DNA of 64,000 nt from Mycolicibacterium fallax (lineage in GTDB: Bacteria > Actinomycetota > Actinomycetes > Mycobacteriales > Mycobacteriaceae). Shown here piece after piece: positions 60,189 through 64,000 of the stretch (positions are counted from its first letter, which is position 1; each line of letters begins with the position of its first letter). Location: positions 558,001-622,000 of the forward strand of contig NZ_AP022603.1 of NCBI RefSeq assembly GCF_010726955.1. The letters are read 5' to 3'. The notes under the pieces are model-generated. The model worked only from the letters and a program-made list of their open reading frames with translations, did no database searches and had not been told where the DNA came from. Position numbers and translations under genes: made by a program.

Positions 60189-61701
60189 CCGCGGACTTGT
60201 CGTCGTCGTCCACCGCGACGTCGCGGCGGGCGATGAACAGCCCGATCGCCGCGCCGGCCAGGCAGATCAGCGCGGTGACGAAGAACATCTCGCCGTACTG
60301 CATGGAGAACGCCAGCTGGTAGCGGTGCCCCTCGGCGGCCAGCTTGGCAGCCAGGGTGTCGCCGGTGGCCTTGGGCAGCTCGGCCAGGATCTGGTTGAAC
60401 CGGTACAGCCCCCACGCGGTCAGCGCGGCCACCCCGACCAGCATGCCGATCATCCGGGCGACCACCACCAGCGACGACGCGATGCCATGCTCGGTGGCGG
60501 GCACCACCCGCAGCGCCGCCGAGGTCAGCGGGGCGATCACCAGGCCAAGCCCCAGGCCGGTGATGGCCAGATCGGTGCCGAACGCGGGCAGCGCCAGCAC
60601 ACCCAGATCGTGCTGCGCGGACAGCACGTCGAGGTTCCAGTGCGAGATCAGCCAGTAGCCGAACGCCGCGATCAGCATGCCGGGCACCACGATCACCCGG
60701 TCACCGAAGCGGGCGGCGGCGAACCCGCCGATGACCGCGCCGACCGGCAGCGCCGCCAGGAACCACAGCAGGTGCAGGGCGGCCTCGAGCTGGCTCGACC
60801 CGAGCACCCCGCGGCCGAACAGTTCGACGTTGACCAGGGTGACCATCAGCGCCGCGCCGGTGCAGGCCGATGCCGCCAGCGCCGCCAGGAACGGGATGAC
60901 CCGCATCCCGGACGGGTCGATCAGCCGGGTTTTGGCCTTCGACTCCCACAGCAGGAACGCCAGCCCGAACACCGCCGCGCCGATGACCGTCGGGATGCCC
61001 CAGTCGGGCAGGATCTGCTTGCCGTCGGGCGCCGGGTTGTACAGCCCGACGACGGCCAGCCCGAGCGCGATGGCCAGCAGCACGCCGCCGACCACGTCGA
61101 CCTTCTGGTTGGCGGTGCTGGACCGGTCGTGTGCGGGCAGGCTGAAGTGGATCATGATCATCGCCAGCGCGGTCAGCGGCAGGTTGATCCAGAACACGTC
61201 GCGCCAGGTGTTGAACATCATCACCACCGCGATGCCCCACAGCGGGCCCAGCACGCTGCCCAGCTCCTGGGCGGCCCCGACACCGCCGAGCACCTTAGCC
61301 CGGTCCCGGGCCGACCACAGGTCGGCGGCCAGCGCCAGGGTCACCGGCAGCAGCGCCCCGGCGGCCGTGCCGAGCACCACCCGGCCGATCACCAGGGTGG
61401 TCAGGTCCCCGGCCAGCGCGGTGATGGTGGACCCGATGGCGAACACCGCCAGGCCCAGCTGCAGCACCAGCTTGCGGCCGAACCGGTCGGAGGTCCGGCC
61501 CAGCAGCGGCATCGAGGCGACATAAGCCAGCAGGTAGCCGGTGATGATCGGGGTGACCTGCTGGATCTTGTTCACCGGGATGCCGACATCGCCCATGATG
61601 TCTTCCATGATCGTGACCACGACGTAGGTGTCGACGGCCCCGAGCAGGACGGCCAGACCGCCCGCGCTGATCGCGATCGAGCGGCTGGTACCCGAGCGCA
61701 T
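60169..61701 (-). CDS. P55-type MFS efflux/lipid transporter (Rv1410c-like)
   Basis: 510 aa, 14 predicted TM helices (DHA2 family). '[20 protein letters not shown]' is TM1, '[20 protein letters not shown]' the conserved loop, '[20 protein letters not shown]' the mid-region. In mycobacteria P55 works with the lipoprotein LprG to move triacylglycerol and lipoglycans to the outer envelope and affects drug tolerance (established). The ATG overlaps the lprG stop. It converges with ribD. Confidence 0.93.
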   Translation of the reverse strand: MRSGTSRSIAISAGGLAVLLGAVDTYVVVTIMEDIMGDVGIPVNKIQQVTPIITGYLLAYVASMPLLGRTSDRFGRKLVLQLGLAVFAIGSTITALAGDLTTLVIGRVVLGTAAGALLPVTLALAADLWSARDRAKVLGGVGAAQELGSVLGPLWGIAVVMMFNTWRDVFWINLPLTALAMIMIHFSLPAHDRSSTANQKVDVVGGVLLAIALGLAVVGLYNPAPDGKQILPDWGIPTVIGAAVFGLAFLLWESKAKTRLIDPSGMRVIPFLAALAASACTGAALMVTLVNVELFGRGVLGSSQLEAALHLLWFLAALPVGAVIGGFAAARFGDRVIVVPGMLIAAFGYWLISHWNLDVLSAQHDLGVLALPAFGTDLAITGLGLGLVIAPLTSAALRVVPATEHGIASSLVVVARMIGMLVGVAALTAWGLYRFNQILAELPKATGDTLAAKLAAEGHRYQLAFSMQYGEMFFVTALICLAGAAIGLFIARRDVAVDDDDKSAVILVPG

Positions 61702-62408
61702 CAGAGCGCGGGCTTGGTGACGGTGACCGGCTCGTTCCACGCCGACAGCGTCATGTCCAGGTGGGTCTTGTCATCGGGGGAGATGCGCGCCTGCACCAGG
61801 TTGTGGTCGCCGTCCTTGGCGATCCAGGCGGTGCCGTCGACCGGGCCGGTCGCCGCCATGTCGGGCAGCAGCTTGTTGACGGCGTCGCTGCTGACCTTGC
61901 CGGTGATCCGGACGGTCTCGACGCCGCCAATGGTCTCGGCGGCCTCGGACTTGGCGTCGGTGAAGCTCGACAGCATGTTGGCCAGGCCGAGGTCGGGGTT
62001 CAGGATCGTCGACGGGTCGTAGATGTCGGCGGCCGGGCCGTAGTCGGAGAAGCTCTGGCCGTTGTCGATGCTGCCGTAGAGCACCGCGTCGAGCACCACG
62101 AACTGCACGTCGACGGTCTGCCCGCCGAGGTAGATGGCGGCGTTGCCCTTGGCGGCGGTGGCCGGGATGTTGGTCAGGTCGCCGGTCAGCGTCTTGACCG
62201 GCAGGCCCTTGACCTCGCCGTCGGCATTGACCTCCAGGTGCGCGCTGGTCACCTTCGCGGTGCTGGCCGCCGAGGTGGACAGCAGCTCCGCGGCGTCCGG
62301 CAGCGCTTCGCTCGACTTGTCCGAGGAACAGCCGGTCAACAGGGCGGCGGCGGTGACGGTGGCGGCCAGGGCGGACATCAGGGCGGTCTTGCGGCGGCGC
62401 ATCAGCAT
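61701..62408 (-). CDS. lprG: Lipoprotein LprG
   Basis: 235 aa. Basic N-terminus ([11 protein letters not shown]), hydrophobic core, and lipobox '[15 protein letters not shown]' with the lipidated Cys. The mature part has the LppX/LprG fold ('[20 protein letters not shown]', '[20 protein letters not shown]', '[20 protein letters not shown]') with a large lipid cavity. It carries acylated lipids with P55. The start at 62408 is preferred over 62417 because TAACAT (62421-62416, minus) ends 8 bases before it and overlaps the outer ATG. Confidence 0.93.
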   Translation of the reverse strand: MLMRRRKTALMSALAATVTAAALLTGCSSDKSSEALPDAAELLSTSAASTAKVTSAHLEVNADGEVKGLPVKTLTGDLTNIPATAAKGNAAIYLGGQTVDVQFVVLDAVLYGSIDNGQSFSDYGPAADIYDPSTILNPDLGLANMLSSFTDAKSEAAETIGGVETVRITGKVSSDAVNKLLPDMAATGPVDGTAWIAKDGDHNLVQARISPDDKTHLDMTLSAWNEPVTVTKPAL

Positions 62409-62415
62409 GGCGGCC

Positions 62416-62421
62416 ATGTTA
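62416..62421 (-). promoter_or_regulatory. -10 element of a leaderless promoter (lprG)
   Basis: TAACAT on the minus strand, last T 8 bases before ATG 62408. It lies ~35 bases from the divergent riboflavin synthase promoter. Confidence 0.5.
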
Positions 62422-62453
62422 GTGGGTCAAAGCACCGGCGCGGCGGTGCCGAC

Positions 62454-62459
62454 TAGCCT
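62454..62459 (+). promoter_or_regulatory. -10 element of a leaderless promoter (riboflavin synthase)
   Basis: TAGCCT ends exactly 7 bases before GTG 62466. No FMN riboswitch fits between them. Confidence 0.55.
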
Positions 62460-62465
62460 GTGGGC

Positions 62466-63080
62466 GTGTTCACCGGAATTGTCGAAGAACTCGGCGAGGT
62501 AGTTGGCAAGGAGGACCTGGCCGACGCGGCCCGGTTCGTGATCCGCGGACCGGTCGTCACCGCCGACGCCGGGCACGGCGATTCGATCGCGGTCAACGGG
62601 GTCTGCCTGACCGTCGTCGAGGTGCTGCCCGGCGGCAGGTTCAGCGCCGACGTGATGGCCGAAACCCTGGACCGGTCCAGCCTCGGTGGCCTGCGGGTCG
62701 GTGCCGCGGTGAACCTGGAACGCGCCGCCGCGGTCAACAGCCGGCTCGGCGGCCACATCGTGCAGGGCCACGTCGACGGCACCGGCACCGTGCTGACGCG
62801 CACCCCGTCCCAGCACTGGGAGGTCGTCCGGTTCTCGCTGCCGGCCGCGCTGGCCCGCTACCTGGTCGAGAAGGGCTCCATCACCGTCGACGGCACCTCG
62901 CTGACGGTGTCCGGGCTGGGCCGCGACGACGACGGCGACTGGTTCGAGGTATCCCTGATCCCCACCACCCTGGCCGCCACCACGCTGGGCCGCGCCGGGG
63001 TGGGCGGCACCGTCAACCTGGAGGTCGATGTGCTGGCCAAGTACGTGGAGCGGCTGCTGGCCGCACGTGCGGGCGAATAG
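62466..63080 (+). CDS. ribE: Riboflavin synthase alpha chain
   Basis: 204 aa, two homologous lumazine-binding barrels. 'MFTGIVEELGEVVGKEDLA' starts the first, with 'SIAVNGVCLTVVEVLP' and 'NSRLGGHIVQGHVDGTG'. The second has 'EKGSITVDGTSLTVSGLG' and 'LIPTTLAATTLGRAGVGGTV'. It dismutates two lumazines to riboflavin. Named ribC in M. tuberculosis (Rv1412). The GTG start at 62466 is fixed by the MFTGIVE motif and the leaderless -10. ribBA follows 75 bases later. Confidence 0.96.
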   Translation: MFTGIVEELGEVVGKEDLADAARFVIRGPVVTADAGHGDSIAVNGVCLTVVEVLPGGRFSADVMAETLDRSSLGGLRVGAAVNLERAAAVNSRLGGHIVQGHVDGTGTVLTRTPSQHWEVVRFSLPAALARYLVEKGSITVDGTSLTVSGLGRDDDGDWFEVSLIPTTLAATTLGRAGVGGTVNLEVDVLAKYVERLLAARAGE

Positions 63081-63155
63081 CGCCCGCGGGTTGGTTCATA
63101 CTGGTGGCAGCAATGATGTCGATGGTTCCGCGGTGAACCGGCAAGGTGGCAGAGC

Positions 63156-64000
63156 ATGACGAGGCTGGACACCGTCGAACAGGCGGTTGCCGACATCGCC
63201 GCGGGCAAGGCCGTCGTCGTCATCGACGACGAGGACCGGGAGAACGAGGGCGACCTGATCTTCGCGGCCGAGAAGGCCACCCCGGAACTGGTGGCCTTCA
63301 TGGTCCGCTACACCTCCGGCTACCTGTGCGTGCCGCTGTCCGGTGAGGTCTGCGACCGGCTAGGCCTGCTGCCGATGTACGCGGTCAACCAGGACAAGCA
63401 CGGCACCGCCTACACCGTCACCGTCGACGCCCGGGAGGGCGTCGGGACCGGCATCTCCGCCGCCGACCGGGCAACCACCATGCGGCTGCTGGCCGACCCG
63501 GACTCGGTCGCCGAGGACTTCAGCAAGCCCGGGCACGTGGTGCCGCTGCGGGCCAAGGACGGCGGGGTGCTGCGCCGGCCCGGCCACACCGAGGCCGCCG
63601 TCGACCTGGCCCGGATGGCCGGCCTGCAGCCGGCCGGCGCGATCTGCGAGATCGTCAGCCAGAAGGACGAGGGCCACATGGCCCGCACCGAGGAACTGCG
63701 GGTCTTCGCCGACGAGCACAATCTCGCGCTGATCTCCATCGCCGACCTGATCGAATGGCGGCGCAAGCACGAACGCCACATCGAGCGGATCGCCGAGGCC
63801 CGGATCCCCACCCGGCACGGTGAGTTCCGCGCCGTCGGCTACTCCAGCATGTACGAGGACGTCGAGCACGTCGCCCTGGTCCGCGGCGACGTCTCCGCCG
63901 ACGGCGGTGCCGACGTGCTGGTCCGGGTGCACTCGGAGTGCCTGACCGGCGACGTGTTCGGCTCCCGGCGCTGCGACTGCGGCCCGCAGCTGGACGCCGC
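63156..64000 (+). CDS. ribBA: Bifunctional RibB/RibA (DHBP synthase / GTP cyclohydrolase II), cut by the window end
   Basis: 281 codons visible, no stop. RibB half: '[20 protein letters not shown]' (catalytic acids), '[20 protein letters not shown]', '[19 protein letters not shown]' and '[18 protein letters not shown]'. RibA half begins '[15 protein letters not shown]' and reaches the zinc cluster '[20 protein letters not shown]'. It makes both riboflavin precursors, from ribulose-5-P and GTP. ATG at 63156; ribA2 in M. tuberculosis (Rv1415). The rest lies outside the window. Confidence 0.95.
   Translation, partial: MTRLDTVEQAVADIAAGKAVVVIDDEDRENEGDLIFAAEKATPELVAFMVRYTSGYLCVPLSGEVCDRLGLLPMYAVNQDKHGTAYTVTVDAREGVGTGISAADRATTMRLLADPDSVAEDFSKPGHVVPLRAKDGGVLRRPGHTEAAVDLARMAGLQPAGAICEIVSQKDEGHMARTEELRVFADEHNLALISIADLIEWRRKHERHIERIAEARIPTRHGEFRAVGYSSMYEDVEHVALVRGDVSADGGADVLVRVHSECLTGDVFGSRRCDCGPQLDA

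Noticed and set aside
62422..62465. FMN riboswitch before the riboflavin synthase gene
   Set aside because: The gap is under 60 bases and the gene appears leaderless; no RFN-like sequence is seen.

Overview
The window is high-GC actinobacterial DNA from a mycobacterium or close relative. Diagnostic neighbours are mihF next to gmk-rpoZ-coaBC-metK, the P55-type efflux pump with lprG, the pyrR-pyrB-pyrC-(small membrane gene)-carA-carB-pyrF operon, and aroE-aroC-aroK-aroB with efp and nusB. The order hisS...aspS...alaS...nusB runs straight into pyrR...metK...priA...ribBA, so two blocks that lie far apart in M. tuberculosis (Rv25xx and Rv13xx-14xx) are contiguous here. The exact species cannot be named from the sequence.

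Layout. 1-335: end of hisS. 340-2614: a flavoprotein monooxygenase with a membrane partner, and a secreted protein. 2627-7394: a probable catabolic operon (amidohydrolase, two acyl-CoA dehydrogenases, SnoaL-like protein) preceded by a TetR gene and two palindromic operators. 7499-10717: LLM flavin/F420 enzyme, acyl-CoA thioesterase, secreted zinc peptidase, SRPBCC protein. 10804-24627: housekeeping genes (aspS, DUF3097, rarA, alaS, ruvX, mltG, aroE, prepilin peptidase, aroC, aroK, aroB). 24640-27688: membrane protein, pepQ, efp, nusB and a small ORF. 27817-30477: an Rpn-like PD-(D/E)XK protein, a decayed paralogue and a serine hydrolase. 30531-39252: pyrimidine operon with a PyrR RNA-binding leader. 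39253-40536: 1.3 kb non-coding, repeat-rich. 40537-44337: mihF, gmk, rpoZ, coaBC, metK. 44370-44770: a 400-bp imperfect palindrome of 50-bp units. 44842-48681: broken nat, MFS transporter, lipase-like hydrolase, YhhN protein. 48678-54894: priA, DUF2207 protein, fmt, rsmB. 54899-56323: a deletion scar of the kdp potassium system. 56473-58474: VOC protein and an SOS-box DUF222/HNH gene broken by an 8-bp duplication. 58489-64000: rpe, ribD, P55, lprG, riboflavin synthase and the start of ribBA.

How it works together. The window carries most of de novo pyrimidine synthesis (PyrR-controlled), four shikimate steps, three riboflavin genes, translation and transcription factors, and initiator-tRNA formylation. 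Many genes have a TANNNT hexamer ending 7-9 bases before the start codon, indicating leaderless transcripts. I used this to choose several starts. Accessory interest is concentrated in decay events (kdp, nat, DUF222/HNH, Rpn-like paralogue) and in three unusual repeat structures. I saw no insertion sequence, CRISPR array, prophage, rRNA or recognisable tRNA.
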